Part shown: piece by piece, positions 38,216 to 46,999 of the stretch
How the letters are laid out: every line of letters begins with the position of its first letter
Position numbering within the stretch: the first letter of the stretch is position 1
NCBI RefSeq assembly: GCF_000429345.1
Contig: NZ_AUBR01000001.1
Location: 1-64,000, forward strand
Reading direction: 5' to 3'
DNA from: Desulfovirgula thermocuniculi DSM 16036
Lineage (GTDB): Bacteria; Bacillota; Desulfotomaculia; Desulfotomaculales; Desulfovirgulaceae
DNA: 64,000 bases
Notes under the pieces: model-generated
Database searches by the model: none
Told to the model about the DNA's origin: nothing
What the model saw: only the letters and a program-made list of their open reading frames with translations
Position numbers and translations under genes: made by a program

Positions 38216-38587
38216 GTGCACGCCGCAAAATCCTCCCCTGACGAGCCCCACGGGGTATCCCGCAAGGCCGAGCTTTCCATTAAGATGGCCGAGTTTGAGA
38301 TCCCGCCCATGCAGGACGTGCTCCTGGTGGGCAGGAAGGCCCCCATCGGTCCCGAAGCCGTCAGGCGCATGGTGGACGCCCTCACCCCGGACCAGTACGT
38401 GATCCTGCACCTGGACCACCGCATCTTCGAGGCGGTGGTGCTGCGCAAGTCGCTTTTAACCTTCATGCCCCAGGAAAAGCTGGTGCCCATCCTCCTGGAG
38501 GAGGCTTCCCGGGTGGCTTCGGAGTACGTGGTCATCAAGGCGCAGGTAAGCGTGATCATCCAGGTGAAAAGGGCGGTGGACCTGTAG
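38216..38587 (+). CDS. Conserved hypothetical protein next to the GGDEF gene
   Basis: 123 residues from GTG 38216 behind AGGAGGG. AEFEIPPMQDVLLVGRKAPIGPEAVRRMVDALTPDQYVILHLDHRIFEAVVL (in parts) is alpha/beta; the C-terminus has alternating strands. It abuts the CBS-GGDEF gene without a gap, so the two are probably co-expressed. Unknown. Confidence 0.65.
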   Translation: MHAAKSSPDEPHGVSRKAELSIKMAEFEIPPMQDVLLVGRKAPIGPEAVRRMVDALTPDQYVILHLDHRIFEAVVLRKSLLTFMPQEKLVPILLEEASRVASEYVVIKAQVSVIIQVKRAVDL

Positions 38588-39451
38588 GTGGTGTGCGTGG
38601 GGGACATCCTGAACAAGAACCTGATCACCATTAGCCCCTGGGAGAGCGTGGGGAAGGCGGCGGCCACCATGAACCGGCTGAAGATCGGCGGCCTGCCGGT
38701 GGTGGAGGATGGCCGCCTGGTGGGGATCATCACCTCCCGCGACGTGCGCTCTTCCCACCCCAACCGCCTGGTGGCCGACGCCATGACCAGGGAGGTGGTG
38801 ACCATCCCTCCCGAGTGCTCCTTCTGGCGGGCCAAGGAACTCATGGAGCAGCACGGCATCGAGCGCCTGGTGGTGGTGAGCCAGGGCCGCCCGGTGGGGG
38901 TGATTACCAAGTCCCAGCTGTACGCGGAGATCGGCAAGCACGTAGATACCCTGACAGGCCTGCACCGGGCCGAGTTCCTGCAGCACAAGGCGGCGGAGCT
39001 GCTCGGCGGCGGCAGGGAAATTGCCGTCATCTTCATCGACCTGGACAACTTCGGGGCCATCGACAAGGAGTACGGCCACGTGGTGGGGGACGAGATCCTG
39101 CAGCGGGTGGCCGGCGTCTTTAAGGAGCAGGTGGATGAGGAGGTGGACTTCCTCTGCCGCTACGCGGGGGACGAGTTTGCCATCGTCACCTCGCGCAGGC
39201 TGGAGGAGGCACGGCAGCTTGCCTTTCGCCTGATCAAGGCCCTGGAAAGGTGCGAGTGGCCAAACGGCATTAAGATAACGGCCTCGGCAGGCGTGGCCGG
39301 GGGCAGGCGCGTTCAGGCGCGCGGGGCCGCCGGGGGAGACGGCTGCGTGCGCGATCTCATCAACCTGGCCAGCCTGGCCTCCACCAAAGCCAAGAGGGAG
39401 AAACGCGCCGTGGTTACCGCCGGATGGGTGGAGTTGGGGGAAGCCGGCTAG
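38588..39451 (+). CDS. CBS-pair GGDEF diguanylate cyclase-like protein
   Basis: 287 residues. Two CBS motifs cover about 5-115 (LITISPWESVGKAAATM, GGLPVVEDGRLVGIITSRDV, RLVVVSQGRPVGVITKS). A GGDEF domain follows (VIFIDLDNFGAIDKEYGHVVGDEIL, RYAGDEFAIVTS); AGDEF in place of GGDEF is found in active enzymes. It would make c-di-GMP under control of an adenosine ligand bound by CBS. The glycine-rich insert near 255 is unusual. Start among GTG 38588-38597 is uncertain. Confidence 0.85.
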   Translation: MVCVGDILNKNLITISPWESVGKAAATMNRLKIGGLPVVEDGRLVGIITSRDVRSSHPNRLVADAMTREVVTIPPECSFWRAKELMEQHGIERLVVVSQGRPVGVITKSQLYAEIGKHVDTLTGLHRAEFLQHKAAELLGGGREIAVIFIDLDNFGAIDKEYGHVVGDEILQRVAGVFKEQVDEEVDFLCRYAGDEFAIVTSRRLEEARQLAFRLIKALERCEWPNGIKITASAGVAGGRRVQARGAAGGDGCVRDLINLASLASTKAKREKRAVVTAGWVELGEAG

Positions 39452-39516
39452 TCACCCGGTTAACAGGCATATTGTGCAGGGCTTTTCAGGGACCGGGGGT
39501 ACTTATGCGGCATAAA

Positions 39517-39762
39517 TCAGCCGGTAACGTATTTTGCCGCGTGGCCTGGAAACGGCTTTGCGGGGGTCGTTTTAAGCTCCTGCAGGGCTTTTATTATGCC
39601 CTCCGCTCCCAGGTTGGAGTTTAAAAGCGCAAAAAAGGCGTGCTCGCCGATGAAGACGCTGCTGCCGTCCTGGAACTGGATGTGGTACTTGGCGGTGCCC
39701 GGGATCGGTGTGGCCTTAATCCCCGCCTGGGCGATGAGCTTGATGTTTTGCGCTACGGACAT
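39517..39762 (-). CDS. Small conserved hypothetical protein
   Basis: 81 residues from ATG 39762, behind GCAGGAGGGA on the minus strand. VAQNIKLIAQAGIKATPIPGTAKYHIQF (in parts) and GSSVFIGEHAFFALLNSNLGAEGIIKALQEL suggest a strand-rich core with a C-terminal helix. Unknown. Confidence 0.6.
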   Translation of the reverse strand: MSVAQNIKLIAQAGIKATPIPGTAKYHIQFQDGSSVFIGEHAFFALLNSNLGAEGIIKALQELKTTPAKPFPGHAAKYVTG

Positions 39763-39984
39763 GCGTTTCCCTCCTGCAGTTGCCGGTTGGTGGTAATTAT
39801 ACGGCCTAGTGGCTTGCCCCGGAAACGACCTGCCGCCGGGCGGCCATAAAAGCCGGTCTACCGGCGCCTGTGCAAAGTTCGCCATTTCACGAGGTGGGCA
39901 AAGGGCGTTTTCTTACTTTTGCGGCTATTGCCCCCGCTTATCCACGCTATTGCTCCGGCTTATACTATTGCTTTTATTTTATAC

Positions 39985-40025
39985 GAGAAATTTCCCCGTG
40001 GCAACGGTCATGTGAAAAATTTCTC
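39985..40025. other. Inverted repeat in a 404-bp gene-free gap
   Basis: GAGAAATTT at 39985-39993 pairs with AAATTTCTC at 40017-40025. The gap 39763-40166 is AT-richer than its surroundings. TATACT near 39961 could be a -10 box with a weak -35 17 bp upstream. Nothing else is supported. Confidence 0.4.
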
Positions 40026-40166
40026 AATACTTTTTGCCGCCGCGCGGGGGCGGTGTTATTTTATGGTAAGAGGGTTTTCATTTTGCCGGGGAGAATAATG
40101 AGTTTTGCCGGTCTCTTTTGGCCGGGTGTTTTGGTGCCGAGCTTTTAAGCAAAAGGACTGAAGGGC

Positions 40167-40856
40167 ATGCCTGTACCCAAGTTCATGCAGCCGGTGCTGG
40201 CGGCATCCCGCTATCTTTTTTCCGTGCCCTTGCCCGTGCAGATACTGGGGGCCAGCGACACCCACGTTTTCTGCAACGAGCAGGGGAAGGAAATTCTTTT
40301 TAACGACGGGTATGAGGCCTGCGCCCGGCTGGTGGAGCGTTTTATGAAGTTTTTAAACAAGGGCGTCGTCTGGGCCGACCGCGGCCTGCGCAGCACCACC
40401 CACCACTTTGACCCGGAACGGGGGGCGGGGGTCTTCCCCCGGGCCAACGCGGCCGTAAAATGCGAGCAGTATTTTAAAAAGGCCCTTTGCTTCTGGCAGC
40501 AGGGAAAGCTGCCCCGGGCCTTTTTCATGCTCGGCGCGGCGGTACACCTGGTGCAGGATGCCTGCGTGCCCCACCACGCCTGCTGCCAGCTTTTTGACGG
40601 GCACCTTGATTACGAGAGGTGGGTCAAGGCCAGGAAGGAGCGCTACCGGGTCAGCGAGGGGGGCATATACCACCTGGGGAACACGCCCGCGGAGTGGGTG
40701 GTGGCCAACGCCCGGGTGGCGCGGGAATACTACGCGCTGGTCAACTCCCAGGCCGGCAGGGAGGGCTACCACCGGGCGACGGAAGTGCTCCTGCCGCGGG
40801 CCCAGCGGTCCACGGCAGGGTTCCTGCTCTTTTTTTGCCGCCTGGCGGGTGCCTGA
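40167..40856 (+). CDS. Zinc-dependent phospholipase C-like protein
   Basis: 229 residues from ATG 40167. The metal-ligand pattern of the bacterial PLC/alpha-toxin fold is visible: STTHHFDPERGAGVFPRANAA in parts, LGAAVHLVQDACVPHHA, then FDGHLDYERWV. These His/Asp residues would bind three zinc ions. No clear signal peptide is present, so it may act inside the cell or use another export path. Confidence 0.8.
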   Translation: MPVPKFMQPVLAASRYLFSVPLPVQILGASDTHVFCNEQGKEILFNDGYEACARLVERFMKFLNKGVVWADRGLRSTTHHFDPERGAGVFPRANAAVKCEQYFKKALCFWQQGKLPRAFFMLGAAVHLVQDACVPHHACCQLFDGHLDYERWVKARKERYRVSEGGIYHLGNTPAEWVVANARVAREYYALVNSQAGREGYHRATEVLLPRAQRSTAGFLLFFCRLAGA

Positions 40857-40913
40857 AGTTGCGTATGCGGCGCCCCGGGCAGGCGGATAATAAAGCCCGG
40901 GGTGATTTCGTCC

Positions 40914-41300
40914 ATGAAGCTTTCTCCCGGCGAGCGGTCTATACTCGCCTACTTTCCCTCCAGCGGCAGGGCCCGGCGGGCGGTGGAGGAGCTCAAAGCC
41001 GCCGGCTACACCGCCGTCAGCCTGGACCGCGTCTCCCGCTTCGGGGTAGAGGAGGACGCGGAAATCGATTACCCCCTGGCGGGGATGGGCCAGACGGTCA
41101 GCGGCCTGACCCTGTACTCCACAGGGGCCGCCGGAGGGGATTTCCGCGTGCTGCGGGCGGCTGACCCTTCGGCCAGCGGCTACGGCGCGGTTGGCTACGG
41201 CACGGCGGGCGGCCACGCTTTTTTGGTCACGGTGGTCACCGGAGAAGAGGGTGTCGAGCGGGCGGTGGAGATTCTCAAGAGGCACGGCGCCACGGTGTAG
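40914..41300 (+). CDS. Hypothetical protein
   Basis: 128 residues from ATG 40914. LAYFPSSGRARRAVEELKAAGYTAVSLDRVSR resembles (in parts) the ferredoxin-like half of YflT-type stress proteins. Gly-rich middle (SGYGAVGYGTAGGHAFLV) and a closing helix (GVERAVEILKRHGATV). Not firmly recognised. Confidence 0.6.
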   Translation: MKLSPGERSILAYFPSSGRARRAVEELKAAGYTAVSLDRVSRFGVEEDAEIDYPLAGMGQTVSGLTLYSTGAAGGDFRVLRAADPSASGYGAVGYGTAGGHAFLVTVVTGEEGVERAVEILKRHGATV

Positions 41301-41325
41301 GCGAAGTAAGGTGGATGGGGATATC

Positions 41326-41626
41326 GTTTGGTTGTCCCTAGCTCGGGTACGTGGTCTGGCTCAAAAGCGAGCGACGACGAGCAATTTTGCCCCGGAAAGT
41401 GTCTCGTACAACGAAAAACTTGACTTGGCAAAATTGCTCGTCGCTTGAGCCGAGCGGAAACCAAACTTAGCGAAGGCGAATAGCGGAGGCGGGGCCGAGG
41501 CCCTGGATGGCCGAGGCCGGCCTCTGAGGCATGGATGCCGAATAGGCCGGGGGCCCCGCCGGAGCATGAGCCTGAGCGCTAGTTTGGTCCGCGAGGTGAA
41601 TGGAGCGAGCGGAAGCCAGACCACGT
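41326..41626. repeat. About 300-bp nested palindromic element
   Basis: An outer 13-bp inverted repeat joins 41349-41361 (ACGTGGTCTGGCT) and 41614-41626. Inside is a 17-bp perfect stem, 41375-41391 with 41427-41443, extended by GGCTCAA/TTGAGCC. GGCGGGGCC pairs with GGCCCCGCC between about 41487 and 41560. GTTTGGTT near 41329 pairs with AACCAAAC near 41459. GAGCGGAA occurs twice next to these ends. It looks like a MITE or IS relic, or a multi-branched RNA; no gene lies inside. Confidence 0.6.
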
Positions 41627-41707
41627 TTGTTCTGCCCTTGTATTTTTGGTGCCTTTTGGTTACAATGGAGTGTGTATAAAATCAACCGGAAACGGGGGTT
41701 TTTTCTT

Positions 41708-42619
41708 TTGAAGCGGGTTGTCAGCGTAAGCCTGGGCTCTTCCCGCCGGGACCACCGCGTGGAGGTAGAGCTCCTGGGGGAGCTTTTTGAGATCAGCCGC
41801 CGCGGCACGGACGGCGACTTTGAACGGGCCGTCCGGCTGCTCCAGGAGCTTGACGGCAAGGTAGACGCCATTGGCCTGGGGGGCATTGACGTTTACCTCT
41901 ACGCCGGGAAGACCCGCTACGTGGTGCAGGACGGCCTGAAGCTGATGCAGGCGGTCAGGCACACCCCGGTGGTGGACGGCAGCGGCTTGAAGAACACCCT
42001 GGAGCGGGAGACCGTGTACTATTTGCGGGAGCACACGGATTTCCTTGCGCCGGGGACAAAGGTGCTCATGGTGAGCGCCGTGGACCGCTTCGGCATGGCC
42101 GAGGCGCTGAGTGAGCTGGGCTGCGACCTCACCTTCGGGGATTTAATTTTTTCCGCCGGCATACCCTACCCCATCCGCTCCATGCAGGAGCTGGAGGAGC
42201 TGGCCAGGAAGATCCTGCCGGAGATGGTCAAGCTGCCCTTTCACATGCTCTACCCCACGGGCAAGAAGCAGGAGACCCAGGATGAGGAAAAGGTCAGGAA
42301 GTTCGGCCACTTTTACCAGGAGGCCCAGGTGATTGCCGGGGACTTCCACCTCATGCGCCGCTACATGCCCCGGCTAAACGGCCAGGTGATCATCACCAAC
42401 ACCACCACCCCCGAGGACGTGGCCTTCTTAAAGGAAAAAGGTGCTGGCTACCTGGTGACCACCACCCCGGAGTTTGCCGGGCGGAGCTTCGGCACCAACG
42501 TCATCGAGGCAGTGCTGGTGACCATCCTGCAAAAGCCCTGGGAGGAGATCACGCCGGAGGAGTACCTGGAATGCCTAAAGCGCCTGGACTTCAAGCCGCG
42601 CCTGGTGCCTTTACAGTAG
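41708..42619 (+). CDS. Conserved hypothetical protein (quinate-dehydrogenase-like annotation seen in relatives)
   Basis: 303 residues from TTG 41708. KRVVSVSLGSSRRDHRVEVELLGE and FERAVRLLQELDGKVDAIGLGGIDVYLY in parts, followed by KVLMVSAVDRFGMAEALSELG and GQVIITNTTTPEDVAFL, show alternating strands and helices like a Rossmann fold. I recall similar proteins in clostridia annotated as quinate 5-dehydrogenase, but I see no proof of that activity. It precedes an SCP2-like gene. Confidence 0.5.
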   Translation: MKRVVSVSLGSSRRDHRVEVELLGELFEISRRGTDGDFERAVRLLQELDGKVDAIGLGGIDVYLYAGKTRYVVQDGLKLMQAVRHTPVVDGSGLKNTLERETVYYLREHTDFLAPGTKVLMVSAVDRFGMAEALSELGCDLTFGDLIFSAGIPYPIRSMQELEELARKILPEMVKLPFHMLYPTGKKQETQDEEKVRKFGHFYQEAQVIAGDFHLMRRYMPRLNGQVIITNTTTPEDVAFLKEKGAGYLVTTTPEFAGRSFGTNVIEAVLVTILQKPWEEITPEEYLECLKRLDFKPRLVPLQ

Positions 42620-42639
42620 CGCACGGAGGTTGACATAAG

Positions 42640-42993
42640 TTGGCCACCCACGAGGAGATCACCGCCAGCCTTCTGGCCTTTCAGGAAAGCTATAACAAGA
42701 ACGAGCGCTTGAAGCAAATGAACCGTGACTGGGACCGGGTGATTTTGATTGAGGCCAGCGACATTCCCTCCCGGCACACCCTGGAACTGCGGGGCGGGGA
42801 GCTTTCGGTGCGGGAGGGGGCGCCGCCCAGGCCGGACCTGGTGGTTATTGCCGACAGCGAAACGCTAACCGACCTCTTTTACGGCGACATCACCCCCACG
42901 GAGCCGTACATGAATGGCACCTTGAAGATCATCGGCTCCGAGGACGACATCGTGCGCTTGGACTTCATCTCCCTCATGATCTGGGGTGAATAG
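42640..42993 (+). CDS. SCP2 sterol-binding-like protein
   Basis: 117 residues from TTG 42640 behind GGAGGTTGA. DRVILIEASDIPSRHTLELRGGEL, PDLVVIADSETLTDLFYGDITPTEPYMNGTLKIIG (read in parts) matches the SCP2 fold with its lipid-binding pocket. Coupled to the permease gene by an 8-nt overlap. Could bind a hydrophobic ligand. Confidence 0.75.
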   Translation: MATHEEITASLLAFQESYNKNERLKQMNRDWDRVILIEASDIPSRHTLELRGGELSVREGAPPRPDLVVIADSETLTDLFYGDITPTEPYMNGTLKIIGSEDDIVRLDFISLMIWGE

Positions 42994-44341
42994 GTTGCAG
43001 CTGAAAAGGGTTCTCACGCTGCGCACCGTGGTGGCCACCAGCGCCGGGCTCACCCTGGCCAGCTCCACTTTTGTGGCCGCCGTGCAGGTGGCGGGCTTTT
43101 TGGCCGGGGACGCGGCCTGGCTGGCCATCTTCACCAGCGGGCTCTTATGCTTCGGGGCGGCGGCCTGTTTTTCCGAGCTCAACGCTCGCTATCCCTCGGC
43201 GGCGGGCATCCGCCTTTACTTTGCCCGCGCCTTCGGGGAGAGGGTGGCCCTGGTCGTCTCCCTGCTTTATATGGCCGTGGTGCTGGGGGTGGTGGGGGCG
43301 GAGAGCTACGTGCTGGCCCAGAGCCTTACCTTTGCCGTGCCCTTCGTGCCGCCCCTGGCCTGGATAATGATCGTTTACGTCCTGGTGACGGGCCTCAACA
43401 TACGCGGCATCAAGATTGCCGGCAACTTTCAGGACCTCATTACCTACGGCATGATGGTGGCCCTGGTGGCGCTGGGCCTGGCGGCCCTGGCCCAGAGGGG
43501 CTTTGCGCTGCAGGCGCCCCTGGCCACCGGCGGCCCCGCCTCCTTCATTAACGCCGTGGCCGTGGGCATTTTTCTTTTTGTGGGCTTTGAGTGGGCTGCT
43601 CCCCTGGCCGAGGAGGTGGTGCACACGCGCCTCGTCTCGCGGGGGATGCTTTTGGCCGTGGGGCTCTTGAGCCTCGTCTACGCCGTCTTTACCGTGGCCA
43701 TGACGGTTGTCGTCCCACGGGAAGAGCTACTCTCCTCGCCCGTGCCGCACATGCTCTTTGCCCGCCACGCCCTGGGGCCGGCAGGGGTGTGGGCAATGGT
43801 GGGGCTTTCCCTGGCTGCCTCCGCCACCACCTTTAATGCCGGGCTGATCAGCGTTTCCCGCTTTATCTACGCTTCGGCCAGGGAGTGCGTCCTGCCGCCG
43901 GTCTTCTCCCGGGTAAGCATGCGCTTCTTTACTCCCTGGGTGGCCGTGCTCACCGTCTTTGTAATCGGCGTGAGCGCTTCCGTGGGGGTGCTTTTAACGG
44001 GCTGCTACCTCACCATCGTCAACCTGGCGGCGGCCATGGAGTCGCTGGTTTACGTTCTGGCCGCCCTGGCGGTGGTGGCCCTGCGGAGAAAGGAGCCCGC
44101 CGCCTGCGGTTACACCGTAAGGGGCGGGCTTTTTGTCCCCGCCCTCACCGCGGCGGTGTTCCTGGGCCTTTTGGGGGCGGTGGTGCTGGTCAACCCCGCG
44201 GTGGGGCTGTACCTCCTGGCCGGCCTTGCGCTAACCTGGCTTTACGTCCGCCATGTGGTGCCCGCGCTAAAAGAGAAATACCGGCGCGAGCGCCGCTCCC
44301 GCCGCCGGCAGTCATCACCCAGGCCCGGCGCCCTGCCCTAG
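42986..44341 (+). CDS. APC-family amino-acid/polyamine permease
   Basis: 451 residues from GTG 42986. About twelve membrane helices. Helix 1 carries TVVATSAGLTLASSTFVA, the unwound substrate-binding segment of APC transporters; FSELNARYPSAAGIRLYF is the conserved loop after helix 2-3; GFEWAAPLAEEV fits helix 6. The C-terminal tail is very basic. Substrate not predictable. Confidence 0.88.
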   Translation: MNRLQLKRVLTLRTVVATSAGLTLASSTFVAAVQVAGFLAGDAAWLAIFTSGLLCFGAAACFSELNARYPSAAGIRLYFARAFGERVALVVSLLYMAVVLGVVGAESYVLAQSLTFAVPFVPPLAWIMIVYVLVTGLNIRGIKIAGNFQDLITYGMMVALVALGLAALAQRGFALQAPLATGGPASFINAVAVGIFLFVGFEWAAPLAEEVVHTRLVSRGMLLAVGLLSLVYAVFTVAMTVVVPREELLSSPVPHMLFARHALGPAGVWAMVGLSLAASATTFNAGLISVSRFIYASARECVLPPVFSRVSMRFFTPWVAVLTVFVIGVSASVGVLLTGCYLTIVNLAAAMESLVYVLAALAVVALRRKEPAACGYTVRGGLFVPALTAAVFLGLLGAVVLVNPAVGLYLLAGLALTWLYVRHVVPALKEKYRRERRSRRRQSSPRPGALP

Positions 44342-45018
44342 AAACCCAGCGCGCGGTAGGCCGCCTCGTCAATGACGTTATCCCGGGAGAGGCCGTTTTG
44401 GGCCCGGAAGCGGTAGACGCTTTCCTCCATGTCATGGCGCCAGGTACCGTCCACCTGCCCGCCAAACAGCCCCAGCCTCTGCAGGGTGCGCTGTACCTCC
44501 ATCACGTCGGAGCCGCAGAAGTCCCGGCGCAGCTCGCGGAAAGGGGGATGGCGGTAGGTGAAGGGGTTGCCGATGATCACCACGGGGGTACCCTCGGCCA
44601 CCCAGGGGAAGATTTCTTCCACATCCCGGTTGTGCATGCGGATGCACCCCTGGCTGGCGTAGCTGCCGATGGTCCAGGGCTTGTTGGTGCCGTGGATGCC
44701 GTAGGTGCCCCAGGGGACGTTTAGCTCAAGAAAGCGCGAGCCGAACCCCGCTCCCCAGTCCCTGGCCTTGCGCACCACCTGAAAGTATCCCACGGGCGTG
44801 GGAGACTCGGGCCTGCCCACGGCCACGGGATACTGGCGGTAGGGTTCCCGGTCGGCAAAGACCACCAGTTTGCACCGGTCGGTGTCGACAAGCAGGCTAA
44901 CATCCTGGGACGTCCCCTCCTGGCACTTGCAGCGGGGCGGGTTGGCGCCCGCCGGGCGGGCGGCGGCCACCCAGAGGGTGATCGCCAGGAGGCACATCAG
45001 GGCTGCCTTGCGGCGCAT
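44338..45018 (-). CDS. L,D-transpeptidase (YkuD) with peptidoglycan-binding domain
   Basis: 226 residues from ATG 45018 behind GGGGGTG. Signal peptide, then the YkuD catalytic core: YGIHGTNKPWTIGSYASQGCIRMHN contains the His and Cys of HGT...S.GCIRM. The C-terminal 60 residues are a PG_binding_1 domain (DVMEVQRTLQRLGLFGGQVDG in parts). It cross-links peptidoglycan outside the membrane. It converges with the permease gene and overlaps its end by 4 nt. Confidence 0.92.
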   Translation of the reverse strand: MRRKAALMCLLAITLWVAAARPAGANPPRCKCQEGTSQDVSLLVDTDRCKLVVFADREPYRQYPVAVGRPESPTPVGYFQVVRKARDWGAGFGSRFLELNVPWGTYGIHGTNKPWTIGSYASQGCIRMHNRDVEEIFPWVAEGTPVVIIGNPFTYRHPPFRELRRDFCGSDVMEVQRTLQRLGLFGGQVDGTWRHDMEESVYRFRAQNGLSRDNVIDEAAYRALGF

Positions 45019-45159
45019 GGTGCACCCCCTGTAAAGCGTTTTTAAGAATTATCTGTATTCGCTCCCCTTTTTATGTAACGGCAGGATTTCCACCTTTCAT
45101 GTCGAAATGAGTAACCAAACCCTGTCTTATCAGGTAACGGCATATGGAGTTGGAGGAAA

Positions 45160-46854
45160 ATGCCTGGGTGGAAATCCTGCCTGGCGTGGTGCCGGCGGCT
45201 GGCCGGATGGCTGGCGGCAGGGCTTTTGTTCCTCTCCCTGGCCGGAAAAGCTCCCGGGGCGGAAAGCTCTCCCATACCGGAGGTTGTTTTTAAGATTGGG
45301 GCCAATACATACACGGTCAACGGCCAACCCTTCTCCATGGACGCCTCTCCCTTTATTGCCGGGAACAGGGCCTTTGTGCCGGTACGCTACCTGGCCCTCT
45401 CCCTGGGGGTGCCGCCGGAAGGGATCGGCTGGGACGGGCAGAGGGGGACGGTCACCCTGCAAAAGGGCGGGGTGACCCTGAAGCTGACCCTGGGCAAGGC
45501 CACCCTGGAGGCAAACGGTCAGGCCAAGCCCATGGACGTGGCCCCGCTGCTAAAAGACAACCGGGTTTACCTGCCGGCGCGCTACGTGGCCCAAGAGCTG
45601 GGCTACCGCGTGGACTGGCAGGCACCCGCCGTGCGCATCACGCCCGACGTGCTGCCGGTGCCGGAGAACACGCAGGTAACAGTGCAGGGCGACAGGGTCA
45701 ACGTGCGCAGCGGGCCGGGGACGAACTACACCGTGCTGGCGCAGGTCAACAAAGGGGAGCGCCTGGCGGTACTGGGGAAGGTGCCCGACTGGTACCAGGT
45801 GAAGCTTCCCGGCGGCGAGGTGGGCTGGATCGTGGCCTGGTACGTGGCTCCCTGGGAGGAAACCTCCCGCGGCTCGCCGCCGGAAAGCGGCCAGGGCGGC
45901 GCGCCGGAGGATTCCTCCTCCGGGAAGCAGGAGCAGCCCGGCGGTGCCCCTGCAGGCCCGGCGGTGAACAGCCTGGAGGTGAGCGCCGCGGAGAAAGCGG
46001 TTAAGGTCAAGATCACCGCCGGCGCACCCGTAGACTACCGCGTCTTCCGCCTCTCCTCTCCCGAGCGCCTGGTGGTGGACCTCACCGGGGTACAGCCCGG
46101 TGAGGTGCCCAGGGAGGTGCAGTTAAACTCGCGGGTGGCCGGCAGGCTGCGGGTGGGGTGGTTCAGCCGCTCGCCCGACGTGACCCGCCTGGTCTTTGAC
46201 TTGAGTGACAGGGCGGCGTGGCGGGCCAGGCTTTCCGCGGACAAGAAGACCCTGGAGCTGGAAGTTTTTGTGCCCGATGCTCGGGAACTCCTGCGCGGCA
46301 AAATAATTGTTGTGGACCCGGGCCACGGCGGGCCTGACCCCGGGGCGATGGCCAACGGCTTGAAAGAAAAAGACCTCACCCTCAAGATCGGCCAGCGCCT
46401 TGCCGGGCTCCTTGCCGCGCAAGGGGCAAAGGCGCTCATGACCCGCACCAATGACAGCGATGTGGACCTGTACGCGCGCACGGACATGGCCAACCGGGCC
46501 GGGGCGGACCTCTTTGTGAGCGTGCACATCAACGCCAACCCCAGCCCGGACGTGCAGGGCACGGCCACGTACATTCCCCGGCGGGAGGAGGCGGAGGCGA
46601 GGCGCTACGAGGAGAGCAGACGCCTGGCCGAGTGCATCCAGTCGTATCTGGTGCGGAACCTGAGCCTGGAAGACGACGGGGTGCGCGAGGCGAGCTTTGT
46701 GGTGGTGCGCACCGCGTCGATGCCGGCGGTCCTGGTGGAAGTGGCGTACATCACCAACCCCCGCGAGGCAGGCCTTTTAAAGCAGGACGCTTTCCTGGCC
46801 AGAGCCGCCGAGGCCATCTACCAGGGCATCGTGGATTATCTGGCTTCCCGGTAA
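45160..46854 (+). CDS. N-acetylmuramoyl-L-alanine amidase with CuAO-N, SH3 and AMIN domains
   Basis: 564 residues from ATG 45160 behind GGAGG. Signal peptide; copper-amine-oxidase N-like repeats about 40-165 (AFVPVRYLALSLG, VYLPARYVAQELG); SH3 domain 170-235 (VNVRSGPGTNYTVLAQV); Ser/Gly linker; AMIN domain 270-375; Amidase_3 from 380 (VVDPGHGGPDPGA, MTRTNDSDVDLYARTD, SVHINAN, VLVEVAYITN). His and Glu zinc/catalytic residues are all present. A complete cell-wall hydrolase. Confidence 0.94.
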   Translation: MPGWKSCLAWCRRLAGWLAAGLLFLSLAGKAPGAESSPIPEVVFKIGANTYTVNGQPFSMDASPFIAGNRAFVPVRYLALSLGVPPEGIGWDGQRGTVTLQKGGVTLKLTLGKATLEANGQAKPMDVAPLLKDNRVYLPARYVAQELGYRVDWQAPAVRITPDVLPVPENTQVTVQGDRVNVRSGPGTNYTVLAQVNKGERLAVLGKVPDWYQVKLPGGEVGWIVAWYVAPWEETSRGSPPESGQGGAPEDSSSGKQEQPGGAPAGPAVNSLEVSAAEKAVKVKITAGAPVDYRVFRLSSPERLVVDLTGVQPGEVPREVQLNSRVAGRLRVGWFSRSPDVTRLVFDLSDRAAWRARLSADKKTLELEVFVPDARELLRGKIIVVDPGHGGPDPGAMANGLKEKDLTLKIGQRLAGLLAAQGAKALMTRTNDSDVDLYARTDMANRAGADLFVSVHINANPSPDVQGTATYIPRREEAEARRYEESRRLAECIQSYLVRNLSLEDDGVREASFVVVRTASMPAVLVEVAYITNPREAGLLKQDAFLARAAEAIYQGIVDYLASR

Positions 46855-46877
46855 ACAATTCTCTGCCTAGCTTTCCG

Positions 46878-46910
46878 GCAGGCCTTTTTACCAGGGGCCT
46901 GCCTTTTTTG
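46878..46910 (+). terminator. Rho-independent terminator
   Basis: GGCAGGCC pairs with GGCCTGCC, followed by six T. Confidence 0.9.
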
Positions 46911-46999
46911 GGCAGGCATTTCGTCCCGGAAGTTAAAGTAAAATAAATTAGGCAGCGGTTTACTTTTAACCTTATACTGTTTTTAGGAGAGAACGAACG

